Source of the DNA: Bacillota bacterium LX-D
GTDB taxonomy: Bacteria; Bacillota; DUOV01; Zhaonellaceae
Assembly (NCBI GenBank): GCA_031628995.1
Contig: JAVLUO010000005.1
Coordinates: 62,001 to 126,000, forward strand
Reading direction: 5' to 3'
Length of the DNA stretch: 64,000 bases
The stretch's first letter is position 1. Each line of letters begins with the position of its first letter. Shown here piece after piece: positions 43,989 to 52,255 of this stretch. The notes under the pieces were generated by a model that was not told the origin of the DNA, did not search any database, and was given only the letters and a program-made list of their open reading frames with translations. Position numbers and translations under genes: made by a program.

Positions 43989-45686
43989 ATGCTAAGAGAG
44001 CTAACAATTAAAAATTTTGCTTTAATTGATAGTTTAACTATTGAATTATCTGATGGCTTCAATGTTTTGACAGGTGAGACTGGAGCAGGAAAATCAATTA
44101 TAATAGATGCTATTGGAATTTTGATAGGAGACAGGGCCTCTTGCGATTTTATCCGGGAAGGCTGCGATAAAGCAATAATTGAAGGATATTTTGATTTTTC
44201 GAACGAAGAAGAATTAATTGATAAACTTAAAGAAACGGGTTTATTAGATAATGAGGTTAATGATATATTACTATCTCGTGAAATTACGCGAATAGGTAAA
44301 AATGTTTGCCGAATTAACGGTCGCATGGTATCACTAAATTTATATCAAGAGTTAGGAAGAGAACTTATAGATATCCATGGGCAAAATCAAGAACAGTCTT
44401 TATTTTCAACTGCTAAACAATTAATGCTATTAGATCTTTTTGGTGGGAAAAAGATCTTAGATAAGAAAATTATTGTCAAGAACTTATTTGATGAAATGTC
44501 TATCCTGCAAGTAAAGTTGGATAATATTAAAAGTAATTTACTTGATAAGGAAAATAAGATTGACTTTTTAAAATATCAAATCGCAGAAATTGCTGAGGCA
44601 AATTTACAACCTAAGGAAGATGATGATTTAGTTCAGGAAAAAAATATTTTAGCCAATAGTGAAAAGTTGTCAAAATCAACTGCCCTTATTTATCGATATT
44701 TGTTTAGCGGTGATAAAGAAATTCAATCAGCCTATGACTCCTTGGGTTTAGCTTTAAATGAAATGGAAGTACTCGTTTCATTAGATCCACGTTTCATGTC
44801 GATAAAGAATGGTATGGAATCTATTATGTACCAGTTAGAAGATTATGCACGTGAAGTTGAGAAATATAGTGAAAATATAGAACATGATCCATATAAATTA
44901 GATGCAATTGAACAAAGGTTAGATTTAATTAAGCAGCTTAAGAGAAAATATGGTCAAAATATTGAAGATATTTTATGCTATTTTGCAAATATACAAGAAC
45001 AACTTAGTCGATTAGAAGATAGTGAAAATGAAGTTGATCAACTAAATTTACAATTGGAGAAAATCAGACAGGATTACCTGAAGGAATGCCTAGAGTTGTC
45101 CGAAATTAGAAAGGAAAAAGCCCTAGAACTACAGGTTATGCTGAACGATGCTTTAGTTGATTTGGAATTACCTAATAGCCAATTTGAAATTAAAGTTGAA
45201 ACTTTAGACAAATATCAATCTAATGGCATAGATACTGTACATTTCTTATTTAGCTCTAATATTGGTGAAAATTTAAAAAATTTGGAAAAAGTCGCTTCGG
45301 GTGGAGAAATCTCTAGAGTTATGTTGGCTTTTAAGAGCGTTCTAGCTGAAGTAGATGTCATACCAACACTAATCTTTGATGAAATAGATACGGGTGTAGG
45401 CGGCAGTGCAATTCTTTCATTAGGAAATAAGTTATCAAAATTAGCTCTTAAAAAGCAAGTAATTTGTGTTACACATTCACCACAACTTGCAAGTTTTGGT
45501 GATACCCATTTTCATATTTATAAGCAAATTATAAAAGATAGGACTTTAACTAAAATTAAGAAATTGCAACACCAGGAGAGAATAGAAGAAATTGCTAGAA
45601 TGCTTGGTGGTATTGATCGATTAGAAGGAGCCAGGGAGCATGCAGAAAAAATGCTAAACTTTGCTTTCAATGAAAAATGCGTTTAA
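43989..45686 (+). CDS. recN: DNA repair protein RecN
   Basis: SMC-like ATPase for double-strand break repair. The 565 residues have Walker A NVLTGETGAGKSIIIDAIG, the QEQSLFS region, a long coiled coil (about 165-360), the signature VASGGEISRVMLAFKS and Walker B TLIFDEIDTGVGGSA. The final codons lie inside the terminator stem-loop. Confidence 0.96.
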   Translation: MLRELTIKNFALIDSLTIELSDGFNVLTGETGAGKSIIIDAIGILIGDRASCDFIREGCDKAIIEGYFDFSNEEELIDKLKETGLLDNEVNDILLSREITRIGKNVCRINGRMVSLNLYQELGRELIDIHGQNQEQSLFSTAKQLMLLDLFGGKKILDKKIIVKNLFDEMSILQVKLDNIKSNLLDKENKIDFLKYQIAEIAEANLQPKEDDDLVQEKNILANSEKLSKSTALIYRYLFSGDKEIQSAYDSLGLALNEMEVLVSLDPRFMSIKNGMESIMYQLEDYAREVEKYSENIEHDPYKLDAIEQRLDLIKQLKRKYGQNIEDILCYFANIQEQLSRLEDSENEVDQLNLQLEKIRQDYLKECLELSEIRKEKALELQVMLNDALVDLELPNSQFEIKVETLDKYQSNGIDTVHFLFSSNIGENLKNLEKVASGGEISRVMLAFKSVLAEVDVIPTLIFDEIDTGVGGSAILSLGNKLSKLALKKQVICVTHSPQLASFGDTHFHIYKQIIKDRTLTKIKKLQHQERIEEIARMLGGIDRLEGAREHAEKMLNFAFNEKCV

Positions 45687-45701
45687 AAGCGCATTTTTTT
45701 G
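45673..45701 (+). terminator. Terminator overlapping the end of recN
   Basis: AAAAATGCG (45673-45681) pairs with CGCATTTTT (from 45690), followed by T residues. The recN stop codon TAA (45684-45686) lies in the loop, so the 5' arm is coding. Confidence 0.85.
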
Positions 45702-45799
45702 TTTTAAACACAAAAATTACATAAAAGAAAAGAAAGTTTAAGTAGCAATCATTTAAGCAGCTGATATTTAAATCGGAAAAATAAGTGCTTTTATATTCG

Positions 45800-45828
45800 G
45801 CATAAAAAAAACTTGTCTGGACATTTTA
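45800..45828 (+). promoter_or_regulatory. Sigma-G/F-like promoter of spoIVB
   Basis: GCATA (45800-45804), 17-base spacer, CATTTTA (45822-45828) fits the forespore sigma-G pattern (GMATR, CATnMTA). In Bacillus spoIVB is a forespore gene. The start of transcription would be near 45835. Confidence 0.55.
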
Positions 45829-45912
45829 AAAATACACTCGAGTTTTAAATGCCGGCAATTTTTAAGTAGGAGGGAGAGTTTTAAGGTAGGGTAAGGGAGT
45901 GAGTTTCAAAAT

Positions 45913-47379
45913 ATGAAACAAAATAAATATCAAAAAACACTAGGAATCTTGTTTTCTGTTCTTATACTAACCCTCTGCCTTACACCACAAGCAAGAAGTT
46001 TTTTTAATATGCCTCAGGAACAAACAGTTATTGTTGGCGAAGAAATTAAGTTTAACCTAAACTTTCCACAACAGTTTTTGCAAAAATTAAGTTTTTATGT
46101 ATCACCTTCAAGTGGTAATTTATTACAAATTAAAGAAAATGATTTCAAGCAAAATACTTTCAACTTAGCTGATGGTTGGCCTGTAGCTTCTAATCCAGGT
46201 AAATTAAATTTGGAAATGAAACTTTTTGGGTTTATACCAATCAAAACTGTTACCGTTAATATCTTTCCAGAAGTCAAAGTTATTCCAGGTGGACACTCTA
46301 TTGGCGTATTAATGCATTCCAAAGGAATTATGGTTATCGGCTTTTCTCCTATTAGTGATAAAAATAATAAAAAACAATATCCAGCCAAAAAAGCAGGATT
46401 GGAAATAGGAGACATTATTTTAGCAATCAATGGGCAAACAGTTAAGACAGACGGTGAAGCTGCACAGCTAATTGACAAATTAGGTGAAAAAGGAAATGCT
46501 ATAAATGTTTTAATTAAACGCAATGATAAGCAACTTTTACTTAAAGTTAAACCTATTTATTGCTCAGAGACTAAAAGGAATCGAGTAGGGCTTTACATCA
46601 GAGATAGTGCGGCAGGAGTTGGTACGCTAACATTTATTGAACCAAATTCACACTGCTATGGTGCTTTGGGACATATTATTGCTGATACAGACACAAATAA
46701 ACAAATTGCCTTAGGTGAAGGGAAAATAATTAATGCATCTATTCAAGGAATAAATCAAGGAGAAAAAGGTCGCCCAGGGGAAAAAATTGGAACATTTTTA
46801 GACAATACAACTCTTACTGGAGATATTAAAAAGAATACTCCCTACGGAATTTTTGGAAAGCTGGATAAAGTGGTAGAAAATAATCTTTATCCAGAACCAA
46901 TTCCTATCGCCTTGGGAAGCCATATAAAAACCGGGAAAGCAGAAATATTAACTGTTGTAAATAATGAAAAAATTGAGCGTTTTAATATCAAAATAGAAAA
47001 AGTTATGCCACAACACAGCCCTGATGGAAAAGGTTTAATAATTCGAATCACAGATCCTCGATTACTAAAAATAACTGGAGGAATTGTACAGGGCATGAGC
47101 GGAAGTCCAATTATTCAAAATGGTAGTTTAGTTGGAGCTGTAACCCATGTGTTTATTAATGATCCTACTAGAGGTTATGGTATTTTAGCAGAATGGATGT
47201 TACTAGAAACAGGTTTATTAAATAATAATATTCATAATATTGGCAAAGGAGCTTTAAGCTCCTTTTTTTGTCGAACCATATTACTTTCTAGTATAATAAT
47301 AAGTAACGTGAGAAGTTTTTGGTTTTTAAGTAGTAAGGGAGGATTAACAGTTTTTTACGTCGAATATTTATTCTACTAG
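45913..47379 (+). CDS. spoIVB: SpoIVB serine peptidase (S55), C-terminal end uncertain
   Basis: A forespore-secreted protease that triggers pro-sigma-K processing. It has an N-terminal signal/anchor (residues 10-27), a PDZ domain (about 130-215 with [20 protein letters not shown]), and the S55 domain with catalytic His in [10 protein letters not shown] and Ser in [12 protein letters not shown]. SpoIVB proteins usually end soon after the segment seen here as [14 protein letters not shown]. This frame runs about 50 residues further, through a terminator and the spo0A promoters, so a one-base indel or stop loss near 47219-47225 is suspected. Confidence 0.92.
   Translation: MKQNKYQKTLGILFSVLILTLCLTPQARSFFNMPQEQTVIVGEEIKFNLNFPQQFLQKLSFYVSPSSGNLLQIKENDFKQNTFNLADGWPVASNPGKLNLEMKLFGFIPIKTVTVNIFPEVKVIPGGHSIGVLMHSKGIMVIGFSPISDKNNKKQYPAKKAGLEIGDIILAINGQTVKTDGEAAQLIDKLGEKGNAINVLIKRNDKQLLLKVKPIYCSETKRNRVGLYIRDSAAGVGTLTFIEPNSHCYGALGHIIADTDTNKQIALGEGKIINASIQGINQGEKGRPGEKIGTFLDNTTLTGDIKKNTPYGIFGKLDKVVENNLYPEPIPIALGSHIKTGKAEILTVVNNEKIERFNIKIEKVMPQHSPDGKGLIIRITDPRLLKITGGIVQGMSGSPIIQNGSLVGAVTHVFINDPTRGYGILAEWMLLETGLLNNNIHNIGKGALSSFFCRTILLSSIIISNVRSFWFLSSKGGLTVFYVEYLFY
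47245..47269 (+). terminator. Terminator after the functional part of spoIVB
   Basis: AAAGGAGC (47245-47252) and GCTCCTTT (47258-47265) around TTTAA, followed by TTTT. It is read through in frame by the predicted spoIVB extension. Confidence 0.85.
47267..47275 (+). promoter_or_regulatory. Spo0A box upstream of spo0A
   Basis: TTTGTCGAA matches the 0A-box sequence exactly. It overlaps the -35 (TTGTCG, 47268-47273) of a sigma-A-like promoter whose TATAAT is at 47292-47297 (18-base spacer). This suggests autoregulation by Spo0A~P. Confidence 0.65.
47268..47297 (+). promoter_or_regulatory. Vegetative sigma-A promoter of spo0A
   Basis: TTGTCG (47268-47273), 18-base spacer, TATAAT (47292-47297), directly after the spoIVB terminator. 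Confidence 0.6.
47340..47365 (+). promoter_or_regulatory. Sigma-H promoter of spo0A with overlapping 0A-like box
   Basis: AGGATTA (47340-47346) and GAAT (47362-47365) are 22 bases apart with purines at the flanking consensus positions, fitting sigma-H. TACGTCGAA (47356-47364), a 7/9 match to the 0A box, overlaps the -10. The start would be near 47372. Confidence 0.65.
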
Positions 47380-47419
47380 AAAAAAATTACAGTGTTTTAT
47401 AGGGGGCGTGTTTAGAATA

Positions 47420-48193
47420 ATGGGGGAAAAAATAAATATTTTACTTGTTGATGATAATAAAGAATTTTGTGATATTTTAGATGAATATTTATCAGCTCAA
47501 GAGGATTTCTCAATTGCAGGGGTTGCAAATAATGGTCTGGAAGCAGTAAAGCTAATCCAAGAATTAAATCCTAGTGTAATTGTACTTGATATAATAATGC
47601 CGCATTTAGATGGAATTGGCGTTTTAGAAAAATTGAATAATATGGCTTTGCCTCAACGTCCAAAGGTTATTATTCTAACTACTTTAGGGCAAGAATTTAT
47701 GACTCAGCGCTCAGTTGAGTTAGGGGCAGATTATTATATTTTAAAACCTTTTGATCTAGATGTTTTAGGTACAAGAATAAGACAAATGTTTAAAGGTGTT
47801 ACAGCCAACTCAGGACATCAGCCTGTTGTAATTAAAAATCGTAATCTAGATGTTGAAGTTACGAAAATCATCCACCAAATGGGTGTTCCTGCACACATTA
47901 AAGGATACCAGTATTTACGCGATGCTATTTTATTTGTCATTGACGAAATTAATCTGCTAGGGGCAGTAACTAAGGAACTATATCCAATGATTGCACAAAA
48001 ATATTTAACCACGCCTAGTCGGGTTGAAAGAGCTATACGTCACGCTATTGAATTAGCTTGGGATCGTGGTAATGTAGAAATGATGAATAACTTTTTCGGT
48101 TATACAATTAATGTGGAAAGGGGTAAACCCACTAACTCAGAATTTATTGCGATGGTCGCCGATAAACTTCGTATTGGCGCAAAAGTTAGCTAA
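47420..48193 (+). CDS. spo0A: Sporulation master regulator Spo0A
   Basis: Response regulator of 257 residues. The receiver has acidic DD ([10 protein letters not shown]), phosphoacceptor Asp in [13 protein letters not shown], Thr in ILTTLG and Lys in YILKPFDLD. The effector domain has [40 protein letters not shown] and [14 protein letters not shown], the Spo0A DNA-recognition region. ATG 47420 is preferred; GTG 47408 lies almost in the AGGGGG ribosome site. It has sigma-A and sigma-H type promoters. Confidence 0.97.
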   Translation: MGEKINILLVDDNKEFCDILDEYLSAQEDFSIAGVANNGLEAVKLIQELNPSVIVLDIIMPHLDGIGVLEKLNNMALPQRPKVIILTTLGQEFMTQRSVELGADYYILKPFDLDVLGTRIRQMFKGVTANSGHQPVVIKNRNLDVEVTKIIHQMGVPAHIKGYQYLRDAILFVIDEINLLGAVTKELYPMIAQKYLTTPSRVERAIRHAIELAWDRGNVEMMNNFFGYTINVERGKPTNSEFIAMVADKLRIGAKVS

Positions 48194-48210
48194 ACAATTA
48201 AAAAAACCGT

Positions 48211-48252
48211 AAAAAACCTTTTTTATTGCTTAAGCAAGTAAAAAGGTTTTTA
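48211..48252 (+). terminator. Terminator after spo0A
   Basis: AAAAACCTTTTT-type left arm pairs with AAAAAGGTTTTT, with an inner TTGCTTAAGCAA stem, then AT-rich T stretches. It is near-symmetrical and may work in both directions. Confidence 0.8.
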
Positions 48253-48334
48253 TTTATTTATTTATTTTTTTTTTTTGTATTTTTTTCTATTTATTCTACA
48301 TACTAACAACAATAGTTTAATTTGAGGTTTATAA

Positions 48335-49453
48335 ATGAATATTAAAGGCAAAGTAAAAAAAGATCAAAAAACAAAAGAATTAGTTAAAAGATTAAGTATT
48401 AACGATATTGCAGTTATTAACCATTGCGATCTAGATGAAATTGCCGCATTGGCTTTAATTAAAGCTAAGCCTAAGGCCATAATTAATACGGGTGTTTCTA
48501 TTACCGGCAAATACCCTAACTGGGGACCATTAAAGATTATTGAGGCAGGTATTTTATTAGTAGAAGGATTAAGTACATATTTTTTTTCTTTAGTTGAAGA
48601 TGGAAAAGATATTGAAATTGAAGACAATGTTATAAAATATGAAAATTATGAATTTCGCGGAGTTGTACTAAATAAAAAAAGTGTACTTAAAAAGATTAAT
48701 GACAGCCAAGAAAATTATGAAAAAGAGCTTACTAGTTTTGTTAATAACACTTTAGAATATGCCGCGAAGGAAATAGATATTATAACTAACAAATATCAAT
48801 TTCCTAATTTAAAAACAGAAATTAAAAAACAACAAGTGTTGATAGTTGTTCGTGGTCAAAATTATGAAGAAGATTTGAAAACTATAAAACCTTATATAAA
48901 GGAAGTAGGTCCAATTTTAATAGGGGTTGATGGAGGTGCAGATGCATTAATCGAGCATGGGTATAAACCCCATATTATTATTGGAGACATGGATAGCGTT
49001 TCCGATGAAACTTTACTTTGCGGAGCCGAGTTAATTGTTCATGCCTATTCTAATGGAACAGCACCCGGGTTAGAAAGGTTAGAAAATTTAGGCTTATGTG
49101 CCCACGTCCTTCCAATACCAGGAACAAGCGAAGATATAGCTATGTTATTAGCTTATGAAAAAGGTGCTGATTTGATTGTAGCCGTTGGCACACATTCTAA
49201 CGTTATAGACTTTTTAAATAAGGGAAGGAAAGGTATGTCAAGTACATTTTTAGTACGGCTTAAGGTAGGCTCAATATTAGTTGATGCCAAAGGAGTAAGT
49301 AAACTTTACCATGGTAAAGTAAAACTAAGGGATATGCTTAAGATAGTCTTTGCAGCCTTGATTCCTTTAATAATTATTATTGTTGTTTCGCCAACAACAT
49401 ACCAACTTGTTAGACTAGTTGCTATTCGATTTAAACTGCTTTTTAGTTTTTAG
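48335..49453 (+). CDS. SteA-like putative cytokinetic ring protein
   Basis: The 372-residue protein has an N-terminal domain (AVINHCDLDEIAALALIKAK), a coiled-coil region (about 115-150), and a thiamine-pyrophosphokinase-like fold with GVDGGADALIEHGYKPHIII, GDMDS and LPIPGTSEDIAMLLAYEKGA. A C-terminal transmembrane helix follows (about 335-355). These features fit the SteA family linked to division and wall growth in Actinobacteria; its role in Clostridia is unknown. It opens a cluster of envelope-type genes. Confidence 0.78.
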   Translation: MNIKGKVKKDQKTKELVKRLSINDIAVINHCDLDEIAALALIKAKPKAIINTGVSITGKYPNWGPLKIIEAGILLVEGLSTYFFSLVEDGKDIEIEDNVIKYENYEFRGVVLNKKSVLKKINDSQENYEKELTSFVNNTLEYAAKEIDIITNKYQFPNLKTEIKKQQVLIVVRGQNYEEDLKTIKPYIKEVGPILIGVDGGADALIEHGYKPHIIIGDMDSVSDETLLCGAELIVHAYSNGTAPGLERLENLGLCAHVLPIPGTSEDIAMLLAYEKGADLIVAVGTHSNVIDFLNKGRKGMSSTFLVRLKVGSILVDAKGVSKLYHGKVKLRDMLKIVFAALIPLIIIIVVSPTTYQLVRLVAIRFKLLFSF

Positions 49454-49473
49454 TTTGTTGGAGGTAAATCCAA

Positions 49474-50148
49474 GTGTTAGTTACGGCATTAATTCCCGTA
49501 TATAATGAAGAAAAAAAAATAGAGCAAACAATTAATAGCCTAAAAAGAATTGATTTAATAGACAATATTATCGTTATTGACGATGGCTCAACAGATAATA
49601 CAGTCTCAAAGATACAAAGTTCAGAAGTTAAGATAATTAAACTGAAAAATAATCAAGGTAAAGGACAAGCGCTAAATCAGGGAGCATTAAATATTTCAGG
49701 AGATATCATACTACTCGTTGATGGAGATTTAGGAGAAACAGCAATTGAAGCGGAAAAGCTAATCAGACCAATTTTAGCAGGAGAAGCAGATGTAACTATT
49801 GCTAAATTTCCTTATTTACAAGGGCAAAAAGGGGGATTCGGAATTGTTAAAGGATTGGCTTTTTGGAGTGTTTATCTGGCCAGCGGATTTAAATGCCACT
49901 CTGTTTTATCGGGACAGCGAGCTATGGTATATAAAGCTTTTAAAGAACAACTTCCGTTTACTAGTGGGTATAGTGCAGAAGTGGCTTCAACAATTAAGTT
50001 GGTCAACTTAGGTTATCGCATTTTAGAAGTGCCTGTCCAGATGAGCCATAATTTTACCAGGAGAAACCTTGCGGGATTTTATCATAGAGGTAAACAATTC
50101 TGGCATATCTTCTTATTCCTTGCCAGAAGGTGGTTGTGTAAATGTTAG
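49474..50148 (+). CDS. Family 2 glycosyltransferase
   Basis: The 224 residues have the GT-A start VTALIPVYNEEKKIEQTINS, IIVIDDGSTDNT, the DxD-like LLVDGDLG, and SGQRAMVYKAF with a downstream basic segment SHNFTRRNLAGFYHRGKQFW. The acceptor is unknown. GTG 49474 follows GGAGGT by 8 bases. It overlaps the next gene by 7 bases, suggesting joint action on a polyprenyl-linked sugar. Confidence 0.85.
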   Translation: MLVTALIPVYNEEKKIEQTINSLKRIDLIDNIIVIDDGSTDNTVSKIQSSEVKIIKLKNNQGKGQALNQGALNISGDIILLVDGDLGETAIEAEKLIRPILAGEADVTIAKFPYLQGQKGGFGIVKGLAFWSVYLASGFKCHSVLSGQRAMVYKAFKEQLPFTSGYSAEVASTIKLVNLGYRILEVPVQMSHNFTRRNLAGFYHRGKQFWHIFLFLARRWLCKC

Positions 50149-50972
50149 GCCAAGCAAAATTAATGATTTTAATATTATTTTTAGGCTTATTTAATGGATG
50201 GATAATAAGACCAATTATTTTTAATTTTTTAGTTAGTAAATCATTAGTATCTGATAACTACAAAGGTAAAAAAGTAATTACAGCGGCAGGAATTAGTTTG
50301 TTTTTTAGTTTTATTACTACTGTTTTTACACTAGAGCTCATTAAACCTGAGCAAGAAATTCCTTTATTGTTATTATGGGGAGTTTCTTTAGTTAGCATGG
50401 TAGGCTTTTGGGATGATATTTGGGAAGATTCTCACACAAAGGGATTAAAAGGACATATTAAAGCGCTTACTGAAGGTAGACTTACTACTGGAGCGATGAA
50501 AGCAATTGTAGGTTTGTTGGTAGCATTTTTTGTCAGTCGTAATTTTAGCACTAACCTATTTTCTTTGGCATTAAATATCTTAATTCTTGCTTTAACTATA
50601 AATGCCTTAAATCTTTTTGATTTAAGACCTGGCAGGGCAATTAAAATTTTTTATATTGCCTTTTTTGGACTTTTATTTACTCATCCTTGGGAGAATGAAA
50701 CTCTTTGGCTGTTAGCACTGGCTGGAACGTTATTTGTCTATGCACCATGGGATTTATCTGGCAGAGCAATGCTTGGTGATACAGGCTCCAATTTACTTGG
50801 ATTTTTTATAGGATACAACTTCGTAGTTTTAGTCTCAACACCTAATAAGATTTTAATTGTGTTGTTTCTTTTATTAGTTCACTGGTATAGTGAACATTAT
50901 TCATTAACAGAGCTAATTAGTAAAAGAAAGCTACTTAACTTTCTTGATCGTTTAGGTAGACCAGAAGTTTGA
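50142..50972 (+). CDS. Divergent MraY/WecA-like polyprenyl-phosphate sugar transferase
   Basis: A 276-residue polytopic membrane protein with about eight helices. GFWDDIWED corresponds to the MraY Asp-Asp motif and MLGDTGSNLLGF to the GDTGS motif. The expected NxxNLxDGxDG segment reads NALNLFDLRPGRAIK, so the second DG pair is replaced. It is shorter than MraY (~320). Function is therefore uncertain: it may use an unusual substrate or be non-catalytic. Confidence 0.75.
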   Translation: MLGQAKLMILILFLGLFNGWIIRPIIFNFLVSKSLVSDNYKGKKVITAAGISLFFSFITTVFTLELIKPEQEIPLLLLWGVSLVSMVGFWDDIWEDSHTKGLKGHIKALTEGRLTTGAMKAIVGLLVAFFVSRNFSTNLFSLALNILILALTINALNLFDLRPGRAIKIFYIAFFGLLFTHPWENETLWLLALAGTLFVYAPWDLSGRAMLGDTGSNLLGFFIGYNFVVLVSTPNKILIVLFLLLVHWYSEHYSLTELISKRKLLNFLDRLGRPEV

Positions 50973-50985
50973 AAGGTTGATAAAG

Positions 50986-52065
50986 TTGTTTAGCTATGAA
51001 CAGGGGCAAGTAACTAAAGTTATTGAAAAAAATGATTATGTTACTGAAATAATAGTACTTGTTAGCGGTAAAGAAGAAAAGGCTATAAATTATAACTTGC
51101 TAACAGGACCAGTTGGTTTAGGGGATAGGGTAATATTAAATACAACTGCTGTTCGTTTGAACTTAGGCACAGGTGGTTATCATTTTGTAATTAATAATTT
51201 AAAACAAATTGAACAACCGATTAAAGGTTCAGGACATATTATGAAGATGCGCTATACTCCTTTTCAAATTAAGGTATTAAGTGTGGAAGAAGCAACTAGC
51301 CCTTTTCATAATGTAATGTCAACTGCTAATAATTTGAATAATACGCCAGTAATTATTGGAACATTGCACAGCATGTTAACACCCATTACTTGGGGGATAA
51401 AAACCAGGTCTAGCAGAGATTTAAAAGTCATCTGTGTTATGACTGACGGAGCAGCTCTACCTTTAGCTTTTAGCAAAACAATACCACAGCTACGCAAAAA
51501 AAAATTGATCCATGGCACCATAACCATAGGCAACGCGTTTGGCGGAGACATTGAAGCAGTTAATATCTATTCTGGATTGCTTGCTGCAAAGCATGTACTA
51601 AAAGCTGATATTATTGTTGTTACTATGGGGCCTGGAATAGTAGGAACAGGTACAAAATGGGGCTTCAGCGGTATAGAACAAGGTCAGATAATAAACGCAG
51701 TGGAATCTCTTGGAGGAATTCCAATTGCTGTACCCAGAATAAGTTTTGTGGACCAGCGTCAGCGCCATTATGGGCTTAGCCACCATACAATTACTGTGTT
51801 AGAAAAAATTGCTTTAGCACCTGCTATTGTTCCCTTAGCAAAACTGTATTTTCCAAAATTGAAGTATGTCCTAAAGCAATGGAAAGAAGCTAACTTAGGT
51901 AAAAAACATTTTTTGAAGATAATTGATGTACATAAGTCTTTAAATGAATTAATTCAAACAGATTTAAAAGTTTCAACTATGGGAAGGAAAATACATGAGG
52001 ATCAGGAATTCTTTGCTACAGCAGTTGCGTCCGGGGCAATGGCTGTTAAATATTTAATTAAATGA
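50986..52065 (+). CDS. DUF3866 family protein
   Basis: The 359 residues carry an N-terminal barrel-like segment (LLTGPVGLGDRVILNTTAVR, LGTGGYHFVI) and a Rossmann-like part (VIIGTLHSMLTPI, GNAFGGDIEAVN, VVTMGPGIVGTGTKWGFSG). This matches DUF3866 proteins found beside these genes in Clostridia; function unknown. TTG 50986 is chosen, 9 bases after AAAGG; TTG 50977 directly follows that site. Its last 12 bases overlap the small minus-strand gene. Confidence 0.78.
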   Translation: MFSYEQGQVTKVIEKNDYVTEIIVLVSGKEEKAINYNLLTGPVGLGDRVILNTTAVRLNLGTGGYHFVINNLKQIEQPIKGSGHIMKMRYTPFQIKVLSVEEATSPFHNVMSTANNLNNTPVIIGTLHSMLTPITWGIKTRSSRDLKVICVMTDGAALPLAFSKTIPQLRKKKLIHGTITIGNAFGGDIEAVNIYSGLLAAKHVLKADIIVVTMGPGIVGTGTKWGFSGIEQGQIINAVESLGGIPIAVPRISFVDQRQRHYGLSHHTITVLEKIALAPAIVPLAKLYFPKLKYVLKQWKEANLGKKHFLKIIDVHKSLNELIQTDLKVSTMGRKIHEDQEFFATAVASGAMAVKYLIK

Positions 52066-52179
52066 CCTATTTAGAAATTCGATTAAAGTACAGTCGTTTT
52101 GTAAATTCTTTAAAAATTTTTTAAATTCCTTTGCCCTACCAATAAAAGTTAAAGATGTTTTTGTTATATATACTTCCAT
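52054..52179 (-). CDS. mciZ: MciZ-like small FtsZ-inhibitor protein
   Basis: A 41-residue minus-strand frame starts at ATG 52179, 8 bases after AGGAGGG (plus-strand 52188-52194). It begins MEVYITKTSLTFIGRAKEF and continues KKFLKNLQNDCTLIEFL. It can be aligned without gaps to Bacillus subtilis MciZ as recalled (40 residues): shared Val3, Gly14, Ala16, Glu18, Leu23, Lys24, and conservative Arg15/Lys, Lys20/Arg. It lies next to nudF and near spoIIM, as in Bacillus. MciZ blocks FtsZ in the mother cell under sigma-E. A sigma-E-like promoter precedes it. Confidence 0.7.
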   Translation of the reverse strand: MEVYITKTSLTFIGRAKEFKKFLKNLQNDCTLIEFLNRSFN

Positions 52180-52217
52180 TTATTTTTCCCTCCTGTAATT
52201 TTTATCCAAGTTGTATT

Positions 52218-52245
52218 ATTATATGAACAAGTCCAAAAAATATGA
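52218..52245 (-). promoter_or_regulatory. Sigma-E-like promoter of the mciZ-like gene
   Basis: On the minus strand TCATATT (plus 52239-52245), 13-base spacer, CATATAAT (plus 52218-52225). The -10 differs from CATACAAT by one base. Transcription would start near 52211, about 17 bases before the ribosome site. Confidence 0.55.
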
Positions 52246-52255
52246 GGTGCTTAAA

